A stretch of DNA of 64,000 nucleotides from Fodinicurvata fenggangensis DSM 21160. Its GTDB lineage: Bacteria; Pseudomonadota; Alphaproteobacteria; Kiloniellales; DSM-21159. The translations under genes and the position numbers were made by a program. This document shows, one piece after another, positions 36,741 to 46,126 of the stretch; position 1 is the stretch's first letter; each line of letters begins with the position of its first letter. Below the pieces are notes generated by a model. The model saw nothing but the letters and a program-made list of their open reading frames with translations, made no database searches and was not told the origin of the DNA. The DNA lies in the NCBI RefSeq assembly GCF_000686045.1, contig NZ_JMLV01000005.1, positions 1 through 64,000 of the forward strand, in the 5' to 3' direction.

Positions 36741-37760
36741 ATGATGAGACGCCTTTTAAGTACAGTTGCTGTCGCCGGGCTGCTTGCCTCGGGCGCTTCG
36801 GCGCAGGCGCAGGAGAGCTATGATCTCCAGTTCCAGAGCAGCGATAACTCCGGCACGGCCGCCTTCGAAATCCAGCAGGACTGGGCCGAGAAGGTCGGCG
36901 AGATGTCGGATGGCCGGATCAATATCGAGATGGTCCCGGTCGGCTCGATCGTTGAATACAACGAGACGCTCGACGCCGTTGGCTCCGGCATTCTCGACGG
37001 GCATATCACCGACAGCTCGTATTTCACCGGCAAGGATGCCGCCTTCGCGCTGATCGGAAATCCGGTTGGTGCCTATTCGAGCCCGGAGGAGCTGCGCTCC
37101 TTCTTCGACGATGGCGGCGGAACCGAGCTCTACAACGAGATTCTGGCTCCCTATGGCGTTCATTTCATCGGCCCGGCCGCACAGACCGCCGAGGCCGTTC
37201 CTTCCAAGGTGCCCATCGATTCGGTGGCGGATCTTGAAGGTGTGAAGATGCGTGCGCCCGAGGGCATGGTCCAGTCGGTGTTCGAGTCGGCCGGAGCCTC
37301 GCCGGTGAACCTGCCCCAGTCGGAGGTCTTCACCTCGCTCGACAAGGGCGTGATCAGTGCTGCCGATGCGACGACCCTGGCCACCAACCACTCCATGGGC
37401 TTGCACGACATCGCCAAGCATCCAATCTGGCCGGGCTTCCACTCGCTGCCCCTCAACGAGGTCTCGATCAACAAGGAGACCTGGGATTCGATGTCCGAGG
37501 AGGATCGCGAGCTGCTGGACGAGGCCGTGGAGTTCTACGCCAACGACCTGGCCGAGCGTATCCGTGCGCGTGACGAGGAAGTCGCCGAGGAACTGCGCCA
37601 ACGCGACGACGTCACCATCCATACCTGGTCGGAAGAGGAAAAGAAGAAGTTCCGCCAGATCGCCCAGGAGCATTGGCAGGGGTATGCCGAGCGTTCGGAG
37701 AACGCCCAGAAGGTCTTTGATGCCCTCACCGAGCACCTGAGTAACGAGGGGCTCCTCTAA
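36741..37760 (+). CDS. TRAP transporter substrate-binding protein (DctP family)
   Basis: A 339-residue periplasmic solute receptor of a TRAP transporter. A signal peptide of about 25 residues (ASAQAQ) is followed by YDLQFQSSDNSGTAAFEIQQ. The central VKMRAPEGMVQSVFESAGASPVNLPQSEVF matches the DctP pattern in which an Arg binds the substrate carboxylate. GGGAGGA lies seven bases before the ATG at 36741. It heads the operon dctP-dctQ-dctM, which faces an aldonate catabolic operon, so a sugar acid is the likely ligand. Confidence 0.92.
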   Translation: MMRRLLSTVAVAGLLASGASAQAQESYDLQFQSSDNSGTAAFEIQQDWAEKVGEMSDGRINIEMVPVGSIVEYNETLDAVGSGILDGHITDSSYFTGKDAAFALIGNPVGAYSSPEELRSFFDDGGGTELYNEILAPYGVHFIGPAAQTAEAVPSKVPIDSVADLEGVKMRAPEGMVQSVFESAGASPVNLPQSEVFTSLDKGVISAADATTLATNHSMGLHDIAKHPIWPGFHSLPLNEVSINKETWDSMSEEDRELLDEAVEFYANDLAERIRARDEEVAEELRQRDDVTIHTWSEEEKKKFRQIAQEHWQGYAERSENAQKVFDALTEHLSNEGLL

Positions 37761-37798
37761 GCCTTTCGTGCGGCGGGTACATCCCGCCTGATCGGATT

Positions 37799-37829
37799 AC
37801 CGGGCGAGCGCAGCAGCGTCTCGCCCGGT
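37799..37829 (+). terminator. Intercistronic hairpin between TRAP dctP and dctQ
   Basis: A 10-bp perfect stem (ACCGGGCGAG with CTCGCCCGGT) and an 11-base loop lie 38 bases after the dctP stop and 19 bases before the dctQ start. Only two T residues follow the stem, so it may act as an mRNA-stabilising or attenuating element rather than a full terminator. Confidence 0.6.
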
Positions 37830-37848
37830 TCCATCTGGAGAGGGAGTC

Positions 37849-38436
37849 ATGGATTCTGAGCACACCGGCCGCGAGGTTTCGTTCCAATCGCAGGACCCGC
37901 TTTCGCGCCTGCTGTTGCCACTTGCGCGACCATTCTCGGTCGCGTTCCTGCTGATTACCGCCTTTACCTTCTTCGAAGTGGTGATGCGCTATGTCTTCGG
38001 CATGCCGACCCGCTGGGTGCACGAGACCACCATTGCCCTGAGTGCAATCTGTTTTGCCTTCGGCGGCGCCTATTGCCTGGCCGTCGACAAGCACATCCGA
38101 ATGGTGGTGGTCTATGACAGTGTCGGCCCCAGGGTTCGACGCTGGATGGACGTATGCATCTCGGTGGTGGGCTGCCTGTCCTGCATGCTGATGTCCTGGG
38201 CCGCCTGGGGCCTGGCCTCCAAGGCATTCTGGACGCCCACGGGCGATTTCCGGCTCGAAACCAGCGGCAGCGCATGGAACCCGCCAACGCCCGCCATCGT
38301 CAAGGCGGTGCTGTTCGTCACACTGTGCCTCATGACGGTCCAGTTCGCGCTGCAGATCGTGCGGCACCTGCGCCGCGATCCCCTGGATGATCCACGTTCC
38401 GCAATGCCGGACAAGAGCCCTCCCGTCGATGTTTGA
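37849..38436 (+). CDS. TRAP transporter small permease (DctQ family)
   Basis: A 195-residue membrane protein with four predicted helices. The segment FFEVVMRYVFGMPTRWVHETT contains the hallmark VxxRYVF...W..E pattern of DctQ. It starts after GGAGAGGGAG and overlaps the large permease gene by eight bases. Length is slightly above the family norm owing to a polar C-terminal tail. Confidence 0.92.
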   Translation: MDSEHTGREVSFQSQDPLSRLLLPLARPFSVAFLLITAFTFFEVVMRYVFGMPTRWVHETTIALSAICFAFGGAYCLAVDKHIRMVVVYDSVGPRVRRWMDVCISVVGCLSCMLMSWAAWGLASKAFWTPTGDFRLETSGSAWNPPTPAIVKAVLFVTLCLMTVQFALQIVRHLRRDPLDDPRSAMPDKSPPVDV

Positions 38437-39751
38437 TCTGTCCGCTCTCGGAATCGCCAACGGCAGCCTGCTGATGTTCGGCATGCTGCTGGCGCTGCTG
38501 ATCACCGGATTGCCGCTGGCCTTCGTCACAATCCTGGTGGCCCTGTTCTTCGCGCTGGGCTGGTTCGGCCCCAACGCGGTGCCGATCGTGACCACCCGTA
38601 TCTATTCCTTCATTACCCAGTATGTCTTCGTCGCGGTGCCGATGTTCGTGCTGATGGCCTCGATCCTGGACCGATCCGGCATTGCCCGCGACCTGTTCGA
38701 CGCCATGCGACTGGTCGCCGGCCGCCTGCGCGGCGGTGTCGGCGTGCAGACCCTGCTGGTCGCCGTGGTGCTGGCGGCCATGTCGGGGATCATCGGCGGC
38801 GAGATCGTGCTGCTGGGACTGCTTGCGCTGCCGCAGATGCTGCGGCTGGGCTACGACCGCAGGCTCGCGATCGGCATCATCTGCGCCGGCGGCGCACTGG
38901 GTACGATGATTCCACCCTCCATCGTGCTGATCATTTTCGGTCTCTCGGCCAATGTCTCCATCGGAGATCTGTTTACCGCCTCCTTCGTGCCAGGGGTCAT
39001 GCTGGCCACGCTTTACGCCTGCTATGTGCTGCTGATCGGCTATCTCCAACCGCACAAGGCACCGGTGCCGGTGGATGATGGTGAGGGGGACATCCCCTGG
39101 TCGCGCAAGCTCGCCCTGCTCAAGGGCCTGATCCTGCCGCTGATGGTGGTGGTGTTTGTCCTCGGCTCGATTTACGGCGGCATCGCCTCGGTCACCGAGG
39201 CCTCGGCGATCGGCGTGGTCGGCGTGGTGCTCTCGACGGTCCTTCGCGGCGAGTTCAACATGAAGATGCTGTCCGATGCCGCAATGCAGACACTGCGGAC
39301 CTGCGGCATGATCGTCTGGATCGGTGTCGGTGCCACGGCTCTGATCGGCGTCTACAATCTGATGGGCGGCATCGACTTCATCAAGCAGATGCTGCTGGGA
39401 GTCTCGGATATACCGATCGTGGTGCTGCTGGTGATGATGCTGATCCTGGCGATTTTGGGGATGTTCCTCGACTGGGTCGGTATCGCGCTGCTGACCATCC
39501 CGATCTTTGCGCCGATCGTGGTGGAGCTGGGTTACGATCCCATCTGGTTCGGCGTGCTGTTCGCCATGAACATGCAGATCTCGTTCCTGTCGCCGCCCTT
39601 CGGGCCAGCCGCGTTCTACCTAAAGAGCGTGGCACCGCCCAGCATTTCCCTGGGCACGATCTTCGTCTCGCTGCTGCCGTTCATTGGACTGCAGATCATA
39701 GCACTTGCGCTCGTGATCATCTTCCCGGAGATCGCGCTCTGGTCCATGTGA
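38429..39751 (+). CDS. TRAP transporter large permease (DctM family)
   Basis: A 440-residue integral membrane protein with about 12 helices, the Na+-coupled translocation subunit. AGGALGTMIPPSIVLIIFG and FLSPPFGPAAFYLKSVAP are the conserved DctM re-entrant regions. The start at 38429 (MFDLSALGIANGSL) overlaps the dctQ stop. It ends the plus-strand operon; the catabolic operon converges on it. Confidence 0.94.
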   Translation: MFDLSALGIANGSLLMFGMLLALLITGLPLAFVTILVALFFALGWFGPNAVPIVTTRIYSFITQYVFVAVPMFVLMASILDRSGIARDLFDAMRLVAGRLRGGVGVQTLLVAVVLAAMSGIIGGEIVLLGLLALPQMLRLGYDRRLAIGIICAGGALGTMIPPSIVLIIFGLSANVSIGDLFTASFVPGVMLATLYACYVLLIGYLQPHKAPVPVDDGEGDIPWSRKLALLKGLILPLMVVVFVLGSIYGGIASVTEASAIGVVGVVLSTVLRGEFNMKMLSDAAMQTLRTCGMIVWIGVGATALIGVYNLMGGIDFIKQMLLGVSDIPIVVLLVMMLILAILGMFLDWVGIALLTIPIFAPIVVELGYDPIWFGVLFAMNMQISFLSPPFGPAAFYLKSVAPPSISLGTIFVSLLPFIGLQIIALALVIIFPEIALWSM

Positions 39752-39868
39752 ACCAGCCGCCGGGAACGGCTTCGGACAAGCGCAGGGTTGCAGGGAGGAA
39801 TGCCCCGGCGTTGGGACAAGCAAGTGCCTAAGACTTGGTCACAGCGCCGTGGATCACAGAGGAACGGC

Positions 39869-39899
39869 GCCCCGACCGGAGGTGCGGCCCGGTCGGGGC
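39869..39899. terminator. GC-rich hairpin between convergent operons
   Basis: GCCCCGACCGG (39869-39879) pairs perfectly with CCGGTCGGGGC (39889-39899) around a nine-base loop, between the dctM stop (39751) and the FAH-hydrolase stop (39913). There is no T run on either strand. It probably ends transcription from both sides, or protects the mRNA 3' ends. Confidence 0.55.
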
Positions 39900-39912
39900 A
39901 ATGCCGTCAATT

Positions 39913-40755
39913 TCAGGCAGCGATGACCGTCTGGCGCTGGCTGCCCAGTCCTGTGATGCCCAGTTCCATCACGTCGCCGACATTCAGGAACTGCTGCGGG
40001 TTCATGCCCATGCCGACACCCGGCGGCGTGCCGGTGGGGATCACGTCGCCCGGCTGCAGGGTCATGAACTGCGAGACGTAGGAGACGATGAAGGGCACGT
40101 TGAAGATCAGCGTGCGCGTGTTGCCGGTCTGGCGGCGTTCGCCGTTGACGTCCAGCCAGAGGTCCAGGACATGCGGGTCCCCCACCTCGTCACGCGTGAC
40201 CAGCCAGGGACCAAGTGGGGCGAAGGTGTCGTGGCTCTTGCCTTTGGTCCACTGTCCCTGGCGCTTGGCCTGGAACTCGCGTTCCGAGACGTCGTTCATG
40301 ACCGCGAAGCCGGCGATGTGATCCATCGCGGCCTCTTCGCTGACGTACTTCGTGCGTTTGCCGATCACGATGGCCAGCTCGACCTCCCAGTCGAGCGACT
40401 GGGAATTGCGCGGCTTCTCCACGTCGTCGTAGGGACCGTTCAGCGAGGAGACCGCCTTCGTGAAGATGATCGGTTCGCTCGGGACCGGCAGGTTGCTTTC
40501 AGCCGCATGGTCGGAGTAGTTCAGGCCGATCGCCGGGATCTTGCTGACCCGGCCCACGCAAGGCCCCAGGCGGGGATCGCCTTCGACAGCCGGCAGATTG
40601 GCCGGATCGAGACTGCGCAGGCGTTCCAGCCCGGCATCCGACAGGACTTCCCCTGCTATGTCGTCAATCTGACCGCTCAGGTCCCGGATTGTTCCCTTGT
40701 CGTCCAGCAGTCCGGGTTTTTCCCGGCCCTTATCGCCGTAGCGCAACAGTTTCAT
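39913..40755 (-). CDS. Fumarylacetoacetate-hydrolase-family protein, likely 2,4-diketo-3-deoxyaldonate hydrolase
   Basis: A 280-residue metal-dependent C-C hydrolase of the FAH family, with GLNYSDHAAESN, EPIIFTKAVSSLNGPYDDV, the metal-binding WEVELAIVIGK, and the C-terminal TGTPPGVGMGMNP. Close family members cleave 2,4-diketo-3-deoxy-L-fuconate to pyruvate and L-lactate. It is the last gene of the operon cupin-dehydratase-SDR-SDR-hydrolase, so it probably performs the final cleavage to pyruvate and a hydroxy acid. The exact sugar is not determined. Confidence 0.86.
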   Translation of the reverse strand: MKLLRYGDKGREKPGLLDDKGTIRDLSGQIDDIAGEVLSDAGLERLRSLDPANLPAVEGDPRLGPCVGRVSKIPAIGLNYSDHAAESNLPVPSEPIIFTKAVSSLNGPYDDVEKPRNSQSLDWEVELAIVIGKRTKYVSEEAAMDHIAGFAVMNDVSEREFQAKRQGQWTKGKSHDTFAPLGPWLVTRDEVGDPHVLDLWLDVNGERRQTGNTRTLIFNVPFIVSYVSQFMTLQPGDVIPTGTPPGVGMGMNPQQFLNVGDVMELGITGLGSQRQTVIAA

Positions 40756-40776
40756 TCGCTTGGTCCTTTCTTCCTC

Positions 40777-41520
40777 TCAGTAGACGGCGCGTCCGCCGGA
40801 TATGTCGAAGACGCCGCCTGTGGTGAACGAGCATTCCTCCGAAGCCAGCCAGGCAATCATGGCCGCCACTTCGTGTGGTTCGAGGAAACGGCCCATCGGG
40901 ATCTTGGAGAGCATGAAATCGATATGCTCCTGGCTCATCTGATCAAAGATCGGGGTGCGCGCTGCGGCGGGCGTCAGGCAATTCACCAGGACGCCCGTTT
41001 GCGCCAATTCCTTGCCCAGGGACTTGGTCAGGCCGATCAGGCCGGCCTTGGAGGCCGAGTAGTGCGACGCGTTGGGATTTCCTTCCTTGCCCGCGATGGA
41101 GGCCACGTTGATGATACGCCCGTATCCGTTGCCCATCATGTGCGGCACCAGAGCCTTGCTGGTCAGGAAAGGGGCAATCAGGTTGACTTCGACGGTCTGG
41201 CGCCAGACGGCCGTGTCCAGTTCCCAGGTCTTGGCATTGCCGCCGGTGATGCCGGCATTGTTGACCAGGATATCAATCGGGCCATTGGCAATGGCCGCCT
41301 CTGCGGCCCTGATGACGGCCTTCTCGTCGGTTAGGTCCAGGGCCTGGCCGGAGGTTCCGTGACCGAGTTGTTTCACGGCCGCGTCCACCCCATCGGCGTT
41401 GATGTCCCAGACGATGACGCGGGCGCCGCTGGAGACGAGGCGTTCGGCCGTAGCCAGACCAATGCCTTGTGCGCCGCCGGTGACAATCGCCGTGCGGCCC
41501 TGCAGGTCGATGGTGTTCAT
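40777..41520 (-). CDS. Short-chain dehydrogenase/reductase (sugar or ketodeoxyaldonate dehydrogenase)
   Basis: A 247-residue classical SDR with the cofactor motif TGGAQGIG at 14-21, NNAG at 87-90, and catalytic Ser141, Tyr154 and Lys158 (HYSASKAG). Asp39 after the second strand favours NAD+. It lies 21 bases upstream of the hydrolase gene and downstream of a second SDR gene. One SDR probably oxidises the parent sugar or aldonate and the other the 2-keto-3-deoxy intermediate; this is the less specialised of the two. Confidence 0.87.
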   Translation of the reverse strand: MNTIDLQGRTAIVTGGAQGIGLATAERLVSSGARVIVWDINADGVDAAVKQLGHGTSGQALDLTDEKAVIRAAEAAIANGPIDILVNNAGITGGNAKTWELDTAVWRQTVEVNLIAPFLTSKALVPHMMGNGYGRIINVASIAGKEGNPNASHYSASKAGLIGLTKSLGKELAQTGVLVNCLTPAAARTPIFDQMSQEHIDFMLSKIPMGRFLEPHEVAAMIAWLASEECSFTTGGVFDISGGRAVY

Positions 41521-41621
41521 GTTGTCCTTTCCCGTCCTAAAGCGTTCGCAGGGATTTGTGTCTCAACTCTGCGCCACTTCCCTCGAGTGATGCAGATAGC
41601 CGGGATGACACGGCCGTGCCC

Positions 41622-42368
41622 CTACAGCGACCAGCCGCCATCAATCAGCTGTGTGGTGCCGGTGACGAACGCGCTTTCGTCCGCAGCCAGCCAGAGCGCC
41701 AGCTCTGCGACTTCGTCGGCTCGGCCGAGACGGCCCATCGGCTGGCGTTCGATGAACATTTCGCGCGCCTTTTCGGCGCCGCCGACGCTCTTTCCAAGTT
41801 CGGCGATCCGGCCCTCGAGCGAGGGCGATTCCACGGTCCCGGGGCAGATTGCGTTGCAGCGGATGCCGTCCCGGATGAAGTCGATGGCCACCGAGCGCGT
41901 CATGCCGATCACGGCGGCCTTGGTTGCCATGTAGACGTAGCGGTTGGGCGCCGCCTTTATCGAGGAGGCGGCCGAGGACATGTTTATGATGGAGCCGCCG
42001 CCCGCCTCACGCATCTTCGGCAGCAGGCCGCGGATCATGTGGTGCATGGCATTGACGTTCAGGTCGAACGAGAAGTTCCAGGAGTCATCATCGCAATCCA
42101 GGACCGTGCCGTGGTGCACATAGCCGGCGCAGTTGAACAGGATCTGAGGTGCGGGCAGGGACTCGGTATAGGAGGCAACCGCGTCGGCGTCGGTGACATC
42201 CAGGGCCGTCGTATGCACCTCACCCAACTCCTCCAGTCCCGTCAGCTTGCCGGCATCCAGGTCCGATGCATGAACCGTGGCGCCTTCGCGCAGAAACGTT
42301 TCGGCCACCGCGCGGCCAATACCCTGTCCGGCGGCCGTACAGACCGCTGTCTTGCCCTTCAGTCGCAT
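41622..42368 (-). CDS. SDR dehydrogenase of the BDH2/DHRS6 type, likely 2-keto-3-deoxy-L-fuconate 4-dehydrogenase
   Basis: A 248-residue SDR that strikingly resembles human BDH2/DHRS6: GYVHHGTVLDC, INMSSAASSIK, RCNAICPGTVESPSL and IDGGWSL. Bacterial members of this group oxidise 2-keto-3-deoxy-L-fuconate to the 2,4-diketo acid. The cofactor loop is TAAGQGIG, with Ala for the usual first Gly as in that group; Tyr146 and Lys150 (YMATK) form the active site. It sits between dehydratase and hydrolase genes, exactly where this step is needed. Confidence 0.87.
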   Translation of the reverse strand: MRLKGKTAVCTAAGQGIGRAVAETFLREGATVHASDLDAGKLTGLEELGEVHTTALDVTDADAVASYTESLPAPQILFNCAGYVHHGTVLDCDDDSWNFSFDLNVNAMHHMIRGLLPKMREAGGGSIINMSSAASSIKAAPNRYVYMATKAAVIGMTRSVAIDFIRDGIRCNAICPGTVESPSLEGRIAELGKSVGGAEKAREMFIERQPMGRLGRADEVAELALWLAADESAFVTGTTQLIDGGWSL

Positions 42369-42392
42369 GTCGCCTCTCTCATGGTTGTCCGG

Positions 42393-44201
42393 TCAATGAT
42401 TGTCGCGTGGCACCCGCGGCGCCGTGCCGTCGGCACCACCCTGGGCGAGACGTTGGTAGGAGGTGGCCGGCTTCAGCACCATGCCGCTGTCGAATTGCGA
42501 GACGACGCCGCGTTGCATCTCCTGCCAGGGGGTCTGGTGCGGCGGGTAGGGATAGCCGCCTTCCGCCTCCAGTGCCTGTCGCCGCGCCGCCAACTCCTCG
42601 TCGGACACCAGCATGTCGGCGCGGCCCTGGCCCAGGTCGATCCGAACACGGTCGCCCGTGCGGAGCAGCGCCAGTCCACCGCCAACGGCGGCCTCCGGTG
42701 CGGCATTGAGAATGGACGGTGAACCCGAAGTGCCCGACTGGCGGCCGTCGCCGACGCAGGGCAGTTCGGTGATTCCCTTGCGGATCAGGTAGTCCGGGGC
42801 ACGCATGTTCACCACCTCGGCCCCACCGGGATAGCCGACAGGACCGGCGCCACGCATGAAGAGGATTGAGGTCTCATCGATTTCCAGTGTCGGGTCGTCG
42901 ATGCGTGCGTGGTAATCCTCGGGGCCGTCGAAGACGACGGCCTTGCCCTCCAAGGCCATGGGGTCGTCGGGTGCCGATAGATAGCGTTTGCGGAAATCGT
43001 CGGAGATCACCGACATCTTCATGATCGCACTGTCGAACAGATTGCCCCTGAGTACACGGAAACCGGCATCGCGACGGAAGGGTTGATCATAGGGATAGAT
43101 CACGTTCTCGTCGGCGATCTCGGCTTTGCGGCAGTTCTCGCCCAGGGTGCGGCCGTTGACCGTCAGTGCATCCTCGTGGATCAGGCCCTGGCCGATCAGC
43201 TGGTTGACCACGGCCGGAACTCCGCCGGCATGATAGTAGTCCTCGCCCAGGTATTCGCCGGCGGGCTGCAGGTTGACCAGCAGCGGGATGTGTTCGCCGT
43301 AGTCCTGCCACTCGTCGAGCGACAGGTCGACGCCCATGTGCCGGGCAATGCCATTGAGGTGAATCGGTGCGTTGGTCGAACCGCCGATGGCCGAGTTCAC
43401 CCGGATCGCGTTCAGGAAGGCCTCGCGGGTCATGATGTCGGAGGGCTTCAGGTCTTCGTGCACCATTTCGACGATGCGCCGGCCGGTGAAGTAGGAAATT
43501 TCCTGCCGGTCACGATAGGGGGCCGGGATGGCCGCGGAGCCAGGCAGTTGCATGCCCAGAGCCTCGGCGAGCGAGTTCATGGTGGTGGCCGTGCCCATGG
43601 TGTTGCAGTAGCCGGTCGACGGTGCCGAGGAAGCGACCAGCTTGATGAAGCCCTCATAGTCGATCTCGCCCGCGGCCATCAGTTCGCGGGCCTTCCAGAC
43701 GATCGTGCCCGACCCCGTCCGTTCGCCACGAAACCAGCCGTTCAGCATGGGACCGACCGACAGCGCGATGGCGGGAATGTTCACCGTGGCCGCCGCCATC
43801 AGGCAGGCGGGCGTGGTCTTGTCGCAGCCGATGGTCAGCACCACACCGTCGATGGGATAGCCGTAGAGCAGCTCGACCAGTCCCAGATAGGCCAGGTTGC
43901 GGTCGAGGGCCGCGGTGGGACGCTTGCCGGTTTCCTGGATCGGGTGGACCGGCACCTCCAGCGGGATGCCGCCGGTTTCACGAATGCCGTCGCGCACGCG
44001 CTTGGCCAGCTCGATGTGATGCCGATTGCAGGGGCTGAGATCCGAGCCGGTTTGGGCGATGGCAATGATGGGCTTGCCCGACTGCAGTTCCTCCTGGCTC
44101 AAACCGTAATTCAGGTAGCGCTCCAGGTAGAGAGCCGTCATGTCCGGGTTCGCTGGATTGTCGAACCATTCGCGCGACCGCAATTGCTTTTTCTCGGTCA
44201 T
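42393..44201 (-). CDS. IlvD/EDD-family aldonate dehydratase (L-arabinonate/D-xylonate dehydratase type)
   Basis: A 602-residue Fe-S dehydratase that turns an aldonate into a 2-keto-3-deoxyaldonate. Cys58 (DLSPCNRH), Cys126 ([12 protein letters not shown]) and Cys199 (STGYCNTMG) match in position the three 2Fe-2S cysteines (59, 127, 200) of Rhizobium L-arabinonate dehydratase. Asp127/Lys128 follow the second cysteine. Of the tandem ATGs at 44204 and 44201, the second is better spaced from GGGAGG. Family members act on pentonates and hexonates, so the substrate may be L-fuconate, arabinonate or similar. Confidence 0.9.
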   Translation of the reverse strand: MTEKKQLRSREWFDNPANPDMTALYLERYLNYGLSQEELQSGKPIIAIAQTGSDLSPCNRHHIELAKRVRDGIRETGGIPLEVPVHPIQETGKRPTAALDRNLAYLGLVELLYGYPIDGVVLTIGCDKTTPACLMAAATVNIPAIALSVGPMLNGWFRGERTGSGTIVWKARELMAAGEIDYEGFIKLVASSAPSTGYCNTMGTATTMNSLAEALGMQLPGSAAIPAPYRDRQEISYFTGRRIVEMVHEDLKPSDIMTREAFLNAIRVNSAIGGSTNAPIHLNGIARHMGVDLSLDEWQDYGEHIPLLVNLQPAGEYLGEDYYHAGGVPAVVNQLIGQGLIHEDALTVNGRTLGENCRKAEIADENVIYPYDQPFRRDAGFRVLRGNLFDSAIMKMSVISDDFRKRYLSAPDDPMALEGKAVVFDGPEDYHARIDDPTLEIDETSILFMRGAGPVGYPGGAEVVNMRAPDYLIRKGITELPCVGDGRQSGTSGSPSILNAAPEAAVGGGLALLRTGDRVRIDLGQGRADMLVSDEELAARRQALEAEGGYPYPPHQTPWQEMQRGVVSQFDSGMVLKPATSYQRLAQGGADGTAPRVPRDNH

Positions 44202-44361
44202 CATGCCTCCCGCATAAATTGCAACGCGCTTGATCGGCACGCTAAGCTCACAACGTAGCATTGCCGGCAGAGGGGTTCAATCGGCGGCGGCATTCCGGGG
44301 CGCGTGGGTGACGACGTGGGCCGCTGCTGGAACTCGCAGGCCTTGTACCCGTCTCGACCGC

Positions 44362-44655
44362 TTAGCGGTACTCAACCTCGATGAAGCTGAATTCCTTTCC
44401 GCTGGCGTTGATGACGTTGTGCTCGACGCCGGCCTGCTTGTAGTAGGGCTGCCCCTTCTTCAGCTCGGACTTGTGCGTGCCGTCACTGCTTTCCAACTGC
44501 AGGGCCCCGTCGTCCATGGGCAGGACGACGTAGTCGTGTTCGTGGCGGTGCCAGCCGGTCTCTGCGCCCTCGGCAAAGTGCCATTCGGTGACAATGGTGC
44601 GTTCATTGTCGATTAGTTTCGTCGGTACGGCCTGCGGCCTTGCAGTTTCTGACAC
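44362..44655 (-). CDS. Small cupin-domain protein
   Basis: A 97-residue single cupin. The metal motif TGWHRHEHDYVVLP and a downstream His in QAGVEHNV give a complete metal site. It precedes the dehydratase gene by 160 bases on the same strand and is probably in the same operon. Similar small cupins accompany sugar-acid operons, but a reaction (isomerase, lactonase-like or sensor) cannot be assigned. Confidence 0.83.
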   Translation of the reverse strand: MSETARPQAVPTKLIDNERTIVTEWHFAEGAETGWHRHEHDYVVLPMDDGALQLESSDGTHKSELKKGQPYYKQAGVEHNVINASGKEFSFIEVEYR

Positions 44656-44762
44656 GTCCTTGCCTTTCCTCTTTGTCCTGCTGGCGCCTTTGCGCTATCC
44701 AGACCTCCAAGCTTAGGGAGCCACCAGGTCGGCGACAAGGACCGAGTGCTGAAGGTGGCAGG

Positions 44763-45491
44763 ATGGAAGGCCAGGTGACTGCAAAGGGTGCCATAGAACT
44801 GCAGGGCGTATCCGTTCAGCTTGGCGGGCGCGTTGTGCTTCAGGAGATCGACCTGTCGATTCCCCAGGTTCGGGTTGCCCTGGTTGGGCGCAACGGTTCG
44901 GGCAAATCGACGCTCGGCCGCGTCATGAAGGGCCTGATCCGGCCAGAGAACGGGCAGGTGTCCGTCCATGGCCTGGATCCGGCCGCGCGCAGTTTCGAGG
45001 CCCTTTCGGTGGCCGGCTACCTGTTCCAGAACTCCGATCACCAGATCCTCTGTCCTTCGGTGCTCGAGGAAATCTCTTTCGGCCTGCGTGAGAACGGCTG
45101 GTCGCGTGCGGCGGCCGAAAAGGAAAGCCTGGACCTGATGCGGCGCCACGGCATCGGGGATTGGGGCGAGCGTGCCGTGGCCAGCCTGTCCGAAGGGCAA
45201 CGCCGACTGGTTTGCCTGCTGGCCATCCTGGTCATGACACCCCGTGCCCTGATCCTGGATGAACCCTTCACGGGACTGGACATTCCCACTCGCCGTCGCC
45301 TGGAGAGCTTCATAGGGAGGCTGCCGCAGCAGGTCGTGACAATCTCGCACGAACCCGATGCACTCTGGCAGTATGATCGGGTGATCTGGCTGGAAGAGGG
45401 CCGGCTGTACGCCGACGGCACGCCGGACCAGGTGCTGCCCGGCTTCCTGGAAGCCATGAATTCGGAAGCAGAAGGAATGGACGCTTGGTAA
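44763..45491 (+). CDS. bioM: Biotin ECF transporter ATPase
   Basis: A 242-residue energy-coupling-factor ATPase with Walker A GRNGSGKST, signature LSEGQRRLVCLLAI, Walker B ALILDEPFTGLD and the switch His in TISHEPDAL. The gene order bioM-bioN-bioY identifies it as the biotin transporter ATPase. The start at 44763 (MEGQVTAKGAIELQG) follows GAAGGTGGCAGG. The divergent 107-base spacer to the cupin gene shows no BioR-type TTAT-N2-ATAA site. Confidence 0.92.
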   Translation: MEGQVTAKGAIELQGVSVQLGGRVVLQEIDLSIPQVRVALVGRNGSGKSTLGRVMKGLIRPENGQVSVHGLDPAARSFEALSVAGYLFQNSDHQILCPSVLEEISFGLRENGWSRAAAEKESLDLMRRHGIGDWGERAVASLSEGQRRLVCLLAILVMTPRALILDEPFTGLDIPTRRRLESFIGRLPQQVVTISHEPDALWQYDRVIWLEEGRLYADGTPDQVLPGFLEAMNSEAEGMDAW

Positions 45492-46126
45492 GCCTGTCGA
45501 TCCATCGTCCCTGGATCCGGGCCGTCCCGGCCGGCGTGAAGTTGGCGGCGCTTGCGCTGATCAGCGTCGCCCTTTTCCTGATTCAGGATCCTGTGATACT
45601 TGCCGTCGTCCTGTTGGCCACCCTGGTGCTGCTTGCCGAGCTGCGCGCGCTGTCCCTTCTACGGACCCTGCGCCCGGTGGGATTCATGCTGCTGCTGGCC
45701 TTCGGTGCGCACCTGCTGCTGGGGGACTGGCTCGTCGGTCTTGTCGTCGTTCTGAGAATTGCAAGCCTTGTGCTGTTGGCAACGATCGTTACGGCCTCGA
45801 CAGCCCTGTCGGAGATGCTGACTGTCCTGGACCGGCTGCTCGCGCCCTTGCGCTGGATGGGCCTGTCGACACGGCCCGTATCCGTGGCCATCGTCATGAC
45901 CCTGCGTTTCATCCCCTTGCTGGCGGCACGCTGGCAGGAGCTTTCACGTGCCTGGCATGCCCGCTCACCAAGGCGTCCAACCTGGCGCCTGGTGACACCC
46001 TTCATACTTACTGCCCTGGATGATGCCGATCATGCCGCCACGGCTTTGGCCGCCCGGGGCGCTTTCAGACTGGAGAATGGATCATGGAAAGAACGGTCGC
46101 CCGTGTCGCCCTCTTTGCGGCGCTGA
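45485..46126 (+). CDS. bioN: Biotin ECF transporter T component
   Basis: A 213-residue integral membrane coupling protein (EcfT family). It has about five hydrophobic helices and two Ala-Arg-type coupling motifs: AARWQELSRAWHARSPR and ATALAARGAFR. The most likely start is a TTG at 45485 that overlaps the bioM stop by seven bases. The N-terminus SLSIHRPWIRAVPAGVKL fits BioN proteins. No better ATG exists upstream or nearby. Confidence 0.9.
   Translation: MVSLSIHRPWIRAVPAGVKLAALALISVALFLIQDPVILAVVLLATLVLLAELRALSLLRTLRPVGFMLLLAFGAHLLLGDWLVGLVVVLRIASLVLLATIVTASTALSEMLTVLDRLLAPLRWMGLSTRPVSVAIVMTLRFIPLLAARWQELSRAWHARSPRRPTWRLVTPFILTALDDADHAATALAARGAFRLENGSWKERSPVSPSLRR

Noticed and set aside
44656-44762. 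BioR operator upstream of bioM
   Set aside because: No TTAT-N2-ATAA-like palindrome is present in the spacer.
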